From Heterohyrax brucei (Eukaryota; Chordata; Mammalia; Hyracoidea; Procaviidae): a stretch of 64,000 nt of DNA. The stretch lies in assembly GCA_028571685.1 (NCBI GenBank), contig CM053146.1, forward strand, positions 19,131,431 through 19,195,430, in the 5' to 3' direction. The notes under the pieces were generated by a model, which searched no databases, was not told where the DNA came from, and saw only the letters and a program-made list of their open reading frames with translations. Positions within the stretch are counted from its first letter, which is position 1. Each line of letters opens with the position of its first letter. Below are positions 36,138 to 47,645 of the stretch, one piece after another. The translations under genes were made by a program, and so were the position numbers.

Positions 36138-37931
36138 ATGGGGAGCATTACAACAGACACAAATGAAATACTAAATATCTTAGAAGAGTACTATGAGAAA
36201 CTATACTCTAACAAACTTGAAAACCAAGAGGAAATGGAAAAATCACACTACCTACCCAAACTAACACAAAATGACATTGAAAATCTGAACACACCCATAA
36301 CAAGAGAAGAAGCTGAAAAGGTAAAAAACAAACAACCAAACAAACAGGCCTTCCAAAAGCCCTGACCTAGACAGCTTCCCTGGAATATTCTACTAAATAT
36401 TCAGAGAAGAGCTTACACCAGTACTACTCAAACTATTTCAGACCATAGGAAAGGAAGCAACATTTTCAAATTCATTCTATGAAGCCAGCATAACCCTGAT
36501 ACCAAAAGCAGGCAAAGACACCACAAGAAAAAAACCATAGACCAATATCTGTTGTGAGTATACATGCAGAAATTCTCAACAAAACTATAACCAATAAACT
36601 TCAGCACCACATCAAAAAAATAATACACCATGACCAAATGGATGGATCAACAATAGAAAATCAATCAGTATAGGCCACCATATAGATGAATCACATGACT
36701 ATCTTGATCCATATACAAAAAGCGTTTGGTAAAGTGTAACACCCATTCCTGATAAAAACTCTCAATACAATTATATATAGAAAGGAAATTCCTTAATGTA
36801 ATAAAGACATCTATGAAAAACCAAGAGCCAACATCATTCTTAATGGAGAGAGGCTGAAAAATTCTCCACTGAGAACAGGAACAGACGAGGATGCCCTTAT
36901 CATTATTCCAATTTAACATTGTGGTGGAAGTCCTAGCTAGAGCAATAAGCCCCAAAGAAGAAACAGAGTACATCCAAATTGGTAATGAAGGAGTTACACT
37001 GTCTCTATTTGGAGATGATATGACACTACACTTAGAAAACCCAAAAGACTCCATGAAAATACTAGTGGAACTAATAGATTCAACAGTGTGGCAGGATACA
37101 AGATAAACATACAAAAATTAGCTGGATTTGTATATACTGATGAAGAGGAAATGAGCAAAATAATACCACTAAAATACTCCCAGAAAAAATAAAATACATA
37201 GGAACAAATCTAACTGGTAAAGTAAAAAAACTATACAAAGAAAACTACAAAACACTAATGCAAGAAACCAAAAGAGAGATACATAAATGGAAAAACATAC
37301 CATACTTGTGGATAGGTAGACTCAACATTGTGAAAATGACAGTTCTACCCAAAGTAATTTACAAATTCAATGCAATCCTGGTCAAAATACTAACAACTTT
37401 ACTCAAAGAATGGAAAATTTTATCATTACCTTTATATAGAAACAGAAACCTGTTGAGTCAGGTCCGACTCACAGCAACTCTAGAGGTCAAAGTAGAACTG
37501 CCCCATAGATTCCAAGGAACACCTGCTGAATTTGAACTGCTAACCTTTTATAGAAAGAGAAGAAACCCTGAATAAGTAAAGCACCATTGAAGAAGAACAA
37601 AGTAAGAGAACTCAAACTACCTGACCTCAGAGCATTTGATAAAATCCAACACCCATTCCTGATAAAAATTCTCAATAAAAATAAAATACAGAAGGGAACA
37701 GTCTGGTACTGGTACAATGGCAGATACATTGACAAATGGAACAGAATTGAGAACTCAGATGTAAATCCATGCATGTACAGTTACCTGATTTTTGACAACT
37801 GCCCAATGTCCATCAAATGGGAGAAAGATAGTCTTTTTAACAAGTGGCCTTGGCAAAACTTGGTGTCCATCTGCAAAAAACTGAAACAAGACTCATGCCT
37901 CACATCATATGCAAAAACTAATTCAAAATAG
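36138..37931 (+). pseudogene. L1 ORF2 reverse-transcriptase remnant
   Basis: Broken pieces of L1 ORF2p, the endonuclease/reverse transcriptase that copies L1 RNA at nicked chromosomal DNA. Successive open pieces lie at 36138-36365 (RT approach region), 36891-37106 (contains LFGDDMTLHLENP, the altered catalytic box), 37258-37575 (thumb, [17 protein letters not shown]) and 37587-37931 (C-terminal to RT, FNKWPWQNL). The pieces are separated by stops or frameshifts. The Ala-to-Gly change in the FADD box is visible, but the first Asp pair remains. An AfroSINE interrupts it at 37450-37546, and its codons extend the 37258 frame artificially. Confidence 0.85.
37450..37546 (-). repeat. AfroSINE in L1, antisense, truncated
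   Basis: 'gttgagtcaggtccgactcacagcaactctagaggtcaaagtagaactgccccatag' to 'gaatttgaactgctaacc'. The head of the SINE is missing. Flanking copies of 'ttatatagaaacagaaac' (37432-37449) and 'ttttatagaaagagaagaaac' (37546-37566) look like a target-site duplication with a few changes. Confidence 0.92.
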
Positions 37932-37973
37932 ATCAAAGACTTACATATAAAGCCAAAAAGTATAAAGTTCATA

Positions 37974-38136
37974 AAAAAAAAAAACACTGCTGTCGAGTCA
38001 GGTCAGACTCGTAGTGACCCTAGAGGTCAGAGTAGAATTGCCCCATACAGTTTCCAAGGAGCACCTAGCAGACTTGAACTGCTGACCTCTTGGTTAGCAG
38101 ACGTAGCACTTAACCCACTACACCACCAGGGTTTCG
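37974..38136 (-). repeat. AfroSINE in L1, antisense, with perfect TSD
   Basis: Full-length reverse copy beginning with the A-run that complements the T-rich SINE tail and ending 'caccaccagggtttc'. An 11-bp perfect target-site duplication TAAAGTTCATA flanks it (37963-37973 and 38137-38147), the hallmark of LINE-mediated insertion. Confidence 0.97.
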
Positions 38137-39884
38137 TAAAGTTCATAGAAGAAAAAAAATAGAATCAAAGCTATAAGCCCTAATACATGATATTACTAGA
38201 ATATAGACCATAACCAGCAACACAGAAACTCTAGAAGACAAGCTAGATAATTGGACTTTTCTAAAAATTAAACACTATGCCCATCAAAAGACTAAAGAGT
38301 AAAGAGAGAACCTATGGACTAGGAGAAATAGTTGGCTATTATACATCAGACAAAGGCCTAGTCTAAAATCCTTGAGAAAATCCAACACCTCTACAACAGA
38401 AAGATAATCCAGTTAAAAAATGGAAAGGAAAGAACAAAGACTCCACTAAAGGAGACATTCAGGTGGCCAATAGATATATGAAGAAATGCTCACAATCACT
38501 AGTGGTTCACTAGCCACTAGAGAAATACAAATCAAAACCACAGATAGATACCATATCACTCCAGCATTACAGACACAAATCACAACAACAGGAAATAACA
38601 AATGTTGGAGACGCTGCCGGGAGATCAGAATTCTTATGTACTACTGTCAGGACTGCAAACTATACAACCATTCTGGAAAACAAAATGCACTTCCTTAAAA
38701 AGCTAAACATAAAAATATCATGAAATCTAGCAGTTCTACTTCTGGGAGTATATTCTAGAGAAACAAGAGTTATCACACTAATAGACATAAGCACTGCCAA
38801 AATTCATTGCATCATTGTTCACAATAGCAAAAAGCTAGAAACAATCTAGACGCCCTTCAGCAGATAAGGGGAAAAACAAACTGTAGTAAATATACACAGT
38901 GGAGTATTAGGCAACAATAAAGAACAATGATGAATCTGTGAAGTGTTTCATAACATGGAAGAAATTGCAGGGCAATTATGTCAAGTGCAGTAAGTCAATC
39001 ACAAAAGAACAAATATTGAATGACACCACTACTGTAAAAATTCATGAAAAGGTTTACCCATAAAAACAAACAGCCTTCGATGGTTACCAGGGAGGGCATT
39101 CATGAAAGGGAACACAGTACACATACTGGGGAAGCCAGCACAACTTGTCCAACGCAAAGTCATGGAAGCTCCATAGACACAACTGAACTCCCTGAGGGAC
39201 TGAATTGCTGGGCTGAGGGCTGTGGGGACCATGGTCTCAGGGAACATTTAGTTCAGTCGGCATAGCATAGTTTATAAAGAAAATATTCTACATTCTACTT
39301 TGGTGATTACTGTCTGGGGTTTCACAGCCTGTGAGGGGCCATCTAGTATACTCCACTGGTCTTACCCCTTTGGTACTATTCTACAAGGATCACAAGAGAG
39401 GGTCCCAGGTAGAGATGGAGAAAAATGTACAATAAAATTCAAACTCAAAAAGTAAGACCAGAAATGCTGGCCTGACATAGACTGGAGAAATCCTGAGAGA
39501 ATGGCCCTGGGACACCCTTTCAGCTCAGTAAGGAAGTCACTCCTTGTGGTTTTCACCCTTCAGACAAAGACTGGAGAGGCCAGTAAACTAACAAGAGACT
39601 AAAGGGGCACGCTAGCCCAGGGGCAAGGACTAAAAAGTGGGAAGGGACAGGAAAGCTGATAACAGAAAACTCAAGTTTGAGAAGGAAGTGTTGACCTGTT
39701 GAGGAGTTGTTAACCAGTGCCATAAAACAGTACATGTACTCTTTTCTGGGAAACTAGTTTGTTCTGTAAACCTTCATCTAAAATACAACAAAAAATTTGA
39801 AAAATGAAAGGAGCTTGTAATCCAGTGGGGAGACACTTGGGTGATGAGTTTCGCTGTAGACTCACCTGGGTTAAACAATAACTT

Positions 39885-40130
39885 ATAAGTATATTTAAAA
39901 TTTGTTCAGCACGTCTCTATGTTAGTTGTTATACTAAGCACCCTAAATGAAATATTCATTTAACTGTCATGAAACCCTTAGGGAGTATCATCAGCCTGAC
40001 CTTATAAAAACAAAATATGAGGTACAGAGACCTGCCCAAGTAAATACACAGCAAATAAATCTAAGAGGCAGAATTTGAACTCAAGTTCACCTCATCCCCA
40101 AATCCACAGCCATATCCATAGCTTTATGCT
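39885..40130 (-). repeat. MIR, antisense, long
   Basis: Almost full-length reverse MIR: 'ttgttcagcacgtctctatgttagttgttatactaagcacc', 'catttaactgtcatgaaaccc', 'gaggtacagagacctgcccaag', 'gaggcagaatttgaactcaag'. Confidence 0.8.
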
Positions 40131-41074
40131 GTTTTGATAGAAAGAAACTCTAGGAGCATGGGAACCTAGAAGAGGGATCTGACAACCAAATTGGCCAGAA
40201 GTCAAGGAAGGCTTTCTAAGGAGGTGGTACTTGTACTGGAAAAAAATTTAATAGACATTTTCAAACACCCACAAAAGTAAACGTGAATTAATCTTTAAGT
40301 AGGAAGGAGAGTAGAGAGTGATTGCTGGTAGAATTTGGGACTATCAAATTGCAGGATGCCTTGGGGCATCCACGGGTAGGAGGATCTTTTAAAATGTAAA
40401 GTGTGAGGAGGGGTACTTCAGAGAGAGTCCTGACCAGGGTGGTGGACACCCATAGGCCCTTGAATTACTTAATACAGAAGACAATTATTCCCTACCTTCA
40501 GATTTCTACCTCCTAACATGGGGCAAAAGTAAATGTTTGTGGCAGAGGAAGAAACTAGCCACTTGAGATTCCTAGCACCAGAAAGGTAAATAATTAGCTC
40601 CTGTTGGCCACAGCTGAGTTGAAGCATGAGGACTTCAGTCTTTCAGCACTGATGGTTCCAGACAAGGGATGGGAATCTGAGTCATTTCCTGAAAGTCTTA
40701 GTGTGTGACAAAGCCAGAGGACTTCACAGGAACTGGGTTGGAAGACTCAAGTGGGTGGAGAGGGGCATGGTCCTGGAATTTTACAGTCAGCGTCCTTAGG
40801 CAAAGTCATCTTCCTATGCCATATTTATTCAACAGAGATGGCTGTTGTCTGGATAAAATACTTCACAGTTGGTTGTAATTTCTGATATTGGAATTGTCTC
40901 CATGTGTCACAGAGCAGTCAAACTTCCTGAAGAGCAGAGCAGGAAATTCCCTGGGATGTCTCTGGGAATAGAGGTTGTTGCTTAAGCTGGACTACTGGCA
41001 GCATTACCGCAGAGCTGGTCCGTAACACTTAGTTTTGCAGTCTGCAGACTGTCCATTCATCTGTTTATTTGTTC
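40131..41074. other. Unique non-coding sequence
   Basis: No gene or clear repeat recognised. Confidence 0.45.
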
Positions 41075-41122
41075 TACTCATTGTTGTTGTTATTTGCCAT
41101 CCAGTTGGCATTGATTCAACTA
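41075..41122 (-). repeat. AfroSINE 3'-end fragment, antisense
   Basis: 'attgttgttgttatttgccatccagttggcattgattcaac' is the complement of the SINE end with its ACAAC-type tail. The rest is absent. Confidence 0.65.
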
Positions 41123-41129
41123 CACACAA

Positions 41130-41560
41130 AAGTAGTGAGTCTAGTGTGATGAACCCAACTAACCCATCACCTAGTTTCAACAATAAACACTTCATTTATC
41201 TTTCCCAATTTTCCACAACCTCCTGCAATATTTGGAAGCAAATCTCTGGCTTCTTATCATTCCAACTGTATTATAGTAGGTATTTCTTTTTAAAAAATAA
41301 CGTACACCATTATCACACTTAAAATAAAATTAACCTTAATCTCTTAATGCCATTCTTCAAGTAGGTGCTCACCTCTCCTGTATATCTGACAAATCATTGC
41401 TTGAATTGTAATCTAAATAAGGTCTATATGTTGCAATAGGCTGGCATGTTTCTTTGGTCTCATTTAATGTATAGTTTATTCTGCCATATTTTTGTTTTTC
41501 TTGCAATTCATTCATTGAAAAAGCAGTGTGGTTTTTTCACCCTGCAGAGTTTTTTTCTTA
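41130..41560 (-). repeat. L1M-like 3' UTR, antisense (probable)
   Basis: 'aacccatcacctagtttcaacaat', 'aagcaaatctctggcttcttatcattcc', 'accattatcacacttaaaataaaattaac' and 'aataaggtctatatgttgcaatagg' follow the order of an old antisense L1 3' UTR as I remember it. Confidence 0.6.
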
Positions 41561-42026
41561 TTTAAATAACATTTTACTTTTTTTTTTTTTTTTTAAAGTG
41601 AAGATCTACACAGCAAATTAGATTCCTATTTTCCACAGATGTAGTCCATTTGATTCTTGGGTACTCTGTCTGGTGAGGTCCATGTGTACAGTTCTCATTT
41701 ATGTTGGTGAAAAAAGGTATTTGCAATGAGTCATTGATCTTGAAAAACAGTATCATGTGATCTCCAGCATCATTTCTGTCACCAAGGCTGTATTTTCCAA
41801 CTGCCAATGCTTTGTGCCCAACTTTTACATTCCAGTTACTAGTAATTATTGAATTCTGATTGCATGTTTGGTCAATATCAAATTGCAGATGCTGCTAAAA
41901 ATCTTCAGTTTCTTTATCTTTGGTGTTAGTGGTTGGTGCATAAATTTGACTAATAGTTATATTAATTGGTTTTCCTTGAAGATGTATGGCTATTATTCTT
42001 TAACTGACAGCCTTTTACTTAGGATA

Positions 42027-42580
42027 TGAGGTCCAACAATTAAGTGCAAACTTAATTGTTCTAAGTGCTACATACCTCATTTCTGAATATCACTACAGTC
42101 ACCTTTGAAGTACTTCCCTTGGGAAACTAAGCACCAATGCTAGCACCTAGTCCACCTTTTGAACTATTCTGGAACTCTTTCTGGAATGGTCATTAGACGT
42201 GGTGGCGTGGTGGCAGATTTGCAAACTGAATTGCATAGTTGTCTGTGAGGGAGTTTTTAGCTAGTAAACAAGTAACTGTACTGGATTATCCTATCTACTC
42301 ACCTGATCTGGCCCCCAATGACATTTTTCTTTACCTGAAGACAAAAGAAATATTGAAAGGAAGACTTTTTGATGACATCCAGGACATGAAGTATAGTATG
42401 ATGGCAGCTCTGATGGCCATTCCAGAAAAAGAGTTCCAGAATTACTTTGAAGGGTGGACTAGGCATCGGCATTGGTGCATAGCTTCCCAAGGGGAGTATT
42501 TCAGGAGGATCATAGTAATAATTAGAAATGAGGTAGCACTTTTTCTAGGTTGAATGTGTAAACTTAATTGTCAGACCTTG
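42027..42580. mobile_element. Fold-back mariner: two inverted 3' arms
   Basis: The right half (about 42239-42580) is the 3' end of a mariner, with transposase codons and terminal TTAATTGTCAGACC. The left half (42027-42195) is the inverted complement of that same 3' end. Read in reverse it gives 'gaccattccagaaagagttccagaat', 'ggtggactaggtgctagcattggtgc' and 'tttcccaaggg', all present on the right arm. The element is thus a palindrome of about 170-bp arms with no 5' end. The flanks are TA at 42025-42026 and CA (a decayed TA) at 42581-42582, and host RTE sequence is continuous across it, so it transposed as a unit. Confidence 0.85.
42239..42553 (+). pseudogene. Mariner transposase C-terminal remnant
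   Basis: An open piece of 104 codons encoding the C-terminal third of a mariner (Tc1/mariner superfamily) transposase, the DDE/D enzyme that cuts and pastes the element at TA sites. It has VREFLASKQ, the YSPDLAPNDIFLY block bearing the third catalytic Asp (mariner DD34D position), LKGRLFDDI and WTRHRHWCIASQGEYF. The N-terminal helix-turn-helix region and the first two catalytic Asp are absent because the element is a fold-back deletion derivative. The apparent start codon is not the native one. Confidence 0.88.
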
Positions 42581-43940
42581 CAGATCTTGAAATGTTATTT
42601 TGATGATGGATGTAACAATATTATTGCTATTCAACTTGTCATTCCTGGCATAGTAAACCACATGATTATCTGATTCAAAGTGGCTACTATCAGTCCTTTG
42701 CAGCTCATTAAACATGCATGTCAATGTTTATGTGTTTCATGTCATTTTTGACAATTTACAGTTTTCCTAGATTCACACTTAAAACATTCCATATTCTGAT
42801 TATCAGTGGATGTTTGCAACTGTTTCTTTTCATTTTGAGTCATGCACATCAGCAAATGATGGCCTAGAAAGCTTGACTCCATCCATGTCATTAAGGTCTG
42901 CTCTGCTTTGAGGAGTCAGGTCTTCCCCAGTCATCTTTCGAGTGACTTCCAACTTGGGGAGCACATCTTCGAGCACAATATCAGACAATGTTCCACAGAT
43001 CTTCTTCAGTTTTTTTTTTTACTTATTTTTATTTTTATTTAACATAACTGAGTGAAAATGTACATTCACGTATAAATTTACATGCCCACCTGTATGCAGC
43101 TTCCACTGCTCTCCCGGTCCGGTGACTGCACACTATTCGTCTCTGCTCTATACATGTCTCATCCTCCCAACAGCCTACTTTCCCCTCCTCTCCGTCCACT
43201 CCCCTTCCTCCAGCCAGAGGTCAGCAAGATGATATCCTATAGATGTATAGAACCATAAAGTGCTTCCAATATATGGTCAGTCTGCATTGTCAAGACCAAT
43301 CCATTCCTGTCCAAAGAGTGGAACTTTGTTATAATTTATGGGAAAGGGCAGCATCAGGGCCAGGGGCCATGCTCTCAGAGGAACCCCAAAACCGCTGGAC
43401 CATCAATTTAGGTCTTTTAGTGGAGATCTCATGATGCACCCCTTTTTATTCTTGTGTTGCCAGTGAGACTCCTCTCTGTGAGCTCCATCGTGGCTATCAC
43501 TGGTGGTGGCCAGGCACCATCTGGTTCTTCCGGTCCCAAGTCGATGTAGGCATCCACTCTTGTGGGCCTCTCTGTCTACTAGGTTGTCTTTACCACATGT
43601 CATTTTAGTCCTCAGTGAGCATCCGTTCCTGCTGAGTTGGGACAATTTGCTGTGTCCTCGGATGGCAGCTTGGCAGCTTTTAAGACCCCAGACGCCACTC
43701 ACCAATGTGGGGTACAGAGAGCTCTCTTAGCAAAACGCTAGTTGTGCCAATTGGCCTGGAATTCGCTTAAGGGCATGGTCCCCCGCCCCCCCGCCCCAGC
43801 TACTCTATCCTTGTAGTATTGAGTTAAGATGGAAGGAGAACTCAAGTTATGCTGAAGTCCACTTAATGTTGTTCTTGTTTCTAATGTGTGCTATCACCAT
43901 TTTCTCCCAGCTAGATTTCTAGTAACTATCTAAACTAAAC

Positions 43941-43961
43941 CCTCCCCCCCACCCTCCCTCC
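43941..43961 (-). promoter_or_regulatory. G-rich tract in L1 3' UTR (G4-prone)
   Basis: On the minus strand this reads as closely spaced runs of three or more G. The equivalent position in two sense L1 copies (about 19358-19379 and 55079-55099) is also G-rich. A polypurine G-tract at this site is a known feature of mammalian L1 3' UTRs. A second run (complement of 43780-43797) lies 150 bp further into the 3' UTR. Confidence 0.6.
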
Positions 43962-44023
43962 TTCCTCTCCCTTGCAGCTGTCAAAGAGTCTTTTCTTCTA
44001 TACACAAGTCTGTTTTGGAGATC

Positions 44024-47000
44024 TTATTGTAGAGGTCTCATACAGTATTTGTCCCTTTGTCGCTGACTACTTTCACTCAACATGTCTTCCAGTTGAAACC
44101 AGGTTAGGAGATGTTTCCTGGAATCATCGTTATTCTTTATCATTGCGTAGTGCTCCATTGAGTATATGTACCATAGTTTACCTATCCATTCTTCTATTGT
44201 TGGGCATCTGGGTTGATTCCATCTTTTTGCTATCATGGACTGTGCTGCGGTAAACATTCTGGTGCATGTGTCCGTTGGTGTGAAAGGCCTTGATTCTGTA
44301 GGATATGTTCCAAGTAGTGGAATTACTGGGTCAAATGGTATTTCGATATCCATTTTTTTAAGGACGCGCCAGATTGCCTTCCAAAGAGGCTGGACCATTT
44401 TGCAGCCCCACCAATATTGTAGGAGGGTTCCACTTTCTCCACAGCCTCTCCAGCATTTGTTGTTTTGTGTTTTCTGGATCATGGCCAATCTTGTTGGGGT
44501 GAGATGGTATCTCATTGTTGTCTTGATTTGAATTTCTTTAATAGCTAAAGATCATGAACATGTCCACATGTGTTTTCTTGGCTGCCTGGATCTCCTCTTT
44601 AGTGAAGTGTCTGTCCATCTCCTTTGCCCATTGCTTAACTGGATGGTTTATCTTCTTCTTATTGATATTTTGTAGTATCTTATAGATAATGGAGATTAGC
44701 ATCAGTCTGACATAGAGTTGCCAAATATTTTTTCCCATTCTGTAAGTGTTCTTTTAATTCTATTAATAAAGTCTTTGGATGAGCAAAAGTGTTTGATTCT
44801 TAATAGTTCCCATTTATCTATTTTCTCTTCTGTTGATTGAGGTTTCTTTGACAGATTTTGGAGTCTGTCCTCATTGTGTATTAAAACTTCCATTGTTGTT
44901 CCTACCTTTTCTTGGATCAGCTTTATCATTTTAGGTTTGATATTTAGGTCTTTTATCCAGTTGGAGCTGGTTTTTGTATAAGGTGTAAGATATGGATCTT
45001 GATTCAGTTTATTGCAGATGGATAACCAATTTTGCCAGCACCATTTGTTGAAGATACTGTTTTTACCCCAGTTTAATGTCTTAGGGCCTTTGTCGAATAT
45101 CAACTGTTCATAGGCAGATGGTGTCATCTCTGGGGTCTCAGTTCTGTTCCATTGATCGATCTGTCCATTCTTGTAACAGTGCCAGGCTGTTTTGACCACT
45201 GTGGCAGTGTAGTATGTTCTAAGGTCAGATAATGAGAGGCCTCCCAGTGTGTTCTTCTTCTTTAGTAGTGCCTTACTTATCTGGGGCTTCTTCCCTTTCC
45301 AAACAAAATTGGTGATTTGTTTCTCCATATCATTAAAAAATGATGCTGGAACTTGTATGGGGATTGCATTATATAAATAAATTGCTTTGGGTAAAACAGA
45401 CATTTTCACAATGTTAAGTCTTCCTATCCATGAGCAGGGTAGGTTTTTCCATTTATCTAAGTCTCTCTTAGTTTCTTGTAGTAAGGGCTTATAGTTCTCT
45501 TTGTAAAGGTCTGCTGTTTCTCTGGTTAGATTAATTCCTAGGTACTTTATCGTCTTAGGGGCTATCGTAAATGATATTGATTTGATAATTTCCTTCTTAA
45601 CAGTCTCGTTGTTGGTATAAAGGAATCCTACTGATTTATTTAATTTTATCTTGTATCCTGAGACTTTGCTGAACTCTTCTATCAGTTTGAGTAGCTTACT
45701 TATAGATTCCTTGGGGTTCTCTGCATATACAGTCATATCATCTGCAAACAGGGAGATTTAAACTTCCTCTTTGCCGATGCAGATGCCCTTTATTTCTTCG
45801 TCTTGTCTAATTGCTCTGGCTAGAACTTCTAGCACAATGTTGAATAGGAGAGGTGAGAGTGGGCATCCTTGTCTAGTTTCTGTTCTCAAGGGAAAGTCTT
45901 TCAGTCTCTTTCCATTCAGGATGATGTGGGCAATTGGCTTCGTATAAATCGCCCTTATTGTGTTGAGGAATTTGCCGTCTATGCCCATTTTGCTAAGAGT
46001 TTTTAGCATGAATGGGTGTTGGACTTGATCAAATGCCTTTTCGGCATCAATGGACAAAATCAGGTGATTCTTGTCTTTTGTGTTATTTATGTGGTTAATC
46101 ACATTAATTGTTTTCCTGAAGTTGAACCAGCCTTGCATCCCTGTATGAATCCCACTTGGTCATGATGGATTAGTTTCTTGATATGTTGTTGTATTCTGTT
46201 GGCAAGAATTTTGTTGAAGATTTTTGCATCTAGGTTCATGAGTGATATCGGTCTGTAGTTCTCTGTCTTTGTTGGATCTTTCCCTGGCTTAGGTATCAGG
46301 GTTATGCTGGCTTTATAGAATGAGTTTGGGAGTACTCCATCCCTTTCTATACTGTGAAATAGTCTCAGTAGTATTGGGGATAACTCTTCTCTAAATGCTT
46401 GGTAGAATTCTGCCCTGAAGCCATCTGGGCCTGGACTTTTTTGGTTGTCAGTGTTTTGATGACCTTTTCAATCTCTTCCTTTGTGATGGGTTTATTAAGT
46501 TGTTCTGCTTCACGTTGTGATAATTTGGGTAGGTGGTATGAGTCAAGGAATTTGTCCATTTCCCCTAGGTTTTCAAATTTGTTAGAGCACAGTCTTTCAT
46601 AGTATTCTGTTATGATATTTTGATTTCTGTTGCATCTGTGGTGACAACTCCCCTCTCATTTCTAATTTGGGTTATTTGTTTCCTTTCCTGCTTTTCTTTA
46701 GTAAGTTTAGCCAGTGATTTATCAATTTTGTTGATCTTTTCAAAAAACCAGCTTTTGGTCTTTTCAGTGTTTTCAATTGTTTTTCTATTCTCTAATTCAT
46801 TTAGCTCTGCTCTAATCTTTATGATCTCCTTTCTCTGGTGCTCGAGGGGTTCCTCTGTTGTTCTCTTTCTACTTGCTCAAGCTGTAGAGTTAGTTCCTTG
46901 ATTTGATTTCTTTCTTCCTTCCAGATGTGTGCATTTATGGAGATAAACAGACCTCTGAGCACTGCTTTGGCTGTGTCCCATAGGTTCTGGTAGGAAGTGT

Positions 47001-47623
47001 TTTCATTCTCATTGGAATCCATGAATTTCTTTAATTCATCCTTGATTTCCTCTATAACCCATGTTTTTTTTGAGCAAGATGTTGTTCAGTTTCCAAGAGT
47101 TCCACTTTCTATCTATGTTTTTTCTGTTACTGATTTCAACTTTGATGGCTTTATGATCTGAGAAGATGCTTTGCAGTAATTCAATGGTATGGATTTTGTT
47201 GATCATTGCATTATGGCCTATCACGTGGTCAATTCTGGAGAATGTTCCATGTGCACTGGAGAAGAAGGTGTAGTTGTCTGCTGATGGGTAGAAAGTTCTG
47301 TATATATCAATGAGGTTTAGTTGGTTAATTGTGTCAATGAGGTCTTCTGTATCTTTACTGAGCTTTTTTCTAGATGATCTGTCTAGTAATGAGAGTGGAG
47401 TGTTAAAGTCTCCCACTATTATTGTAGAGTCATCTAACTCTCTTTTGAGCATAGTCAGTGTTTCTTCGACATATTTAGGTGCTCTGACATTAGGTGCATA
47501 AATATTTAATATAGTTAAGTCTTGCTTGTGTACTGAACTTTTCAGCAATAAATAGTTTCCATCTTTGTCCACGATGGTGGATTTGACATTAAAATTGATT
47601 TTGTCTGAGATTAGAATTGCCAC
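44024..47623 (-). pseudogene. L1 ORF2 (endonuclease and reverse transcriptase), lightly broken
   Basis: L1 ORF2p, truncated at its N-terminus. Endonuclease part at 47036-47623 has LTILNIYAPN, VGDFNTPLS and SDHKAIKVE. A frame-shifted linker lies at 46365-47022. The RT domain at 45758-46138 contains [14 protein letters not shown] and [17 protein letters not shown] stop codon (AAA to TAA type, near 45758) comes just before LFADDMTVYAENP, which opens the 344-codon piece 44702-45736 (thumb and beyond, [16 protein letters not shown]). The C-terminal Cys-rich part is at 44024-44515 ([18 protein letters not shown]). The 47623, 46138, 45736 and 44515 starts are in one frame, so only a few lesions separate the pieces. 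The catalytic FADD box is intact. Confidence 0.93.
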
Positions 47624-47645
47624 CCCTGCTCTTCTTTGTTCGTTG

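Larger units (their letters stand above)
33380..39800 (+). mobile_element. Old L1 LINE, sense, near full length
   Basis: A decayed L1 runs in the order ORF1 (about 33600-34700), ORF2 (about 35000-38950) and 3' UTR (to about 39800, ending near 'caacaaaaaatttgaaaaatg'). ORF2 is recognisable by endonuclease-type sequence near 35160-35700, a finger/RT-approach segment at 36138-36365 (YYEKLYSNKLEN), an RT catalytic block at about 37005-37030 where FADD has become FGDD, and C-terminal segments at 37258-37931. Stops and frameshifts occur throughout, so it is inactive. Two AfroSINEs are nested at 37450 and 37974. The 3' UTR is related to the other copies but older. Confidence 0.85.
41577..43010 (-). 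mobile_element. RTE-clade LINE (RTE1/BovB-like), antisense, 5' half
   Basis: Minus-strand codons encode the AP-like endonuclease end of RTE ORF: VGKYSLGDRNDAGDHM is in an open frame at 41574-41807, matching the GxxxRNDxGxRM-type motif of RTE endonucleases. The upstream 5' part follows to 43010 and resumes at 47646 after an L1 insertion. The element ends abruptly at an A16 run (T16 at about 41577-41594) inside the endonuclease, rather than at the usual CACCTAACAAC end. A mariner sits at 42027-42580. Many mutations make it inactive. Confidence 0.8.
43011..47645 (-). mobile_element. L1 LINE, antisense, 5'-truncated
   Basis: Oriented right to left. It starts within the ORF2 endonuclease (near 47640), runs through reverse transcriptase and the C-terminal region (to about 44000), then a 3' UTR of about 950 bp (43990-43021) and a poly(A) seen as T11 at 43010-43020. 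It has interrupted the antisense RTE copy, which resumes at 47646. Long open pieces with few stops make it one of the youngest large L1s in the window. The 3' UTR includes two G-rich tracts on the minus strand (complements at 43780-43797 and 43941-43961). Confidence 0.92.

Noticed and set aside
37258..37575. A 105-codon ORF with a novel C-terminus.
   Set aside because: The first part is L1 ORF2, and the unusual C-terminal part is an antisense AfroSINE read through by chance.
44024..47645. A retrotransposition-competent L1.
   Set aside because: It lacks ORF1 and the 5' UTR, starts inside the endonuclease, and has a stop next to the RT catalytic box plus frameshifts.
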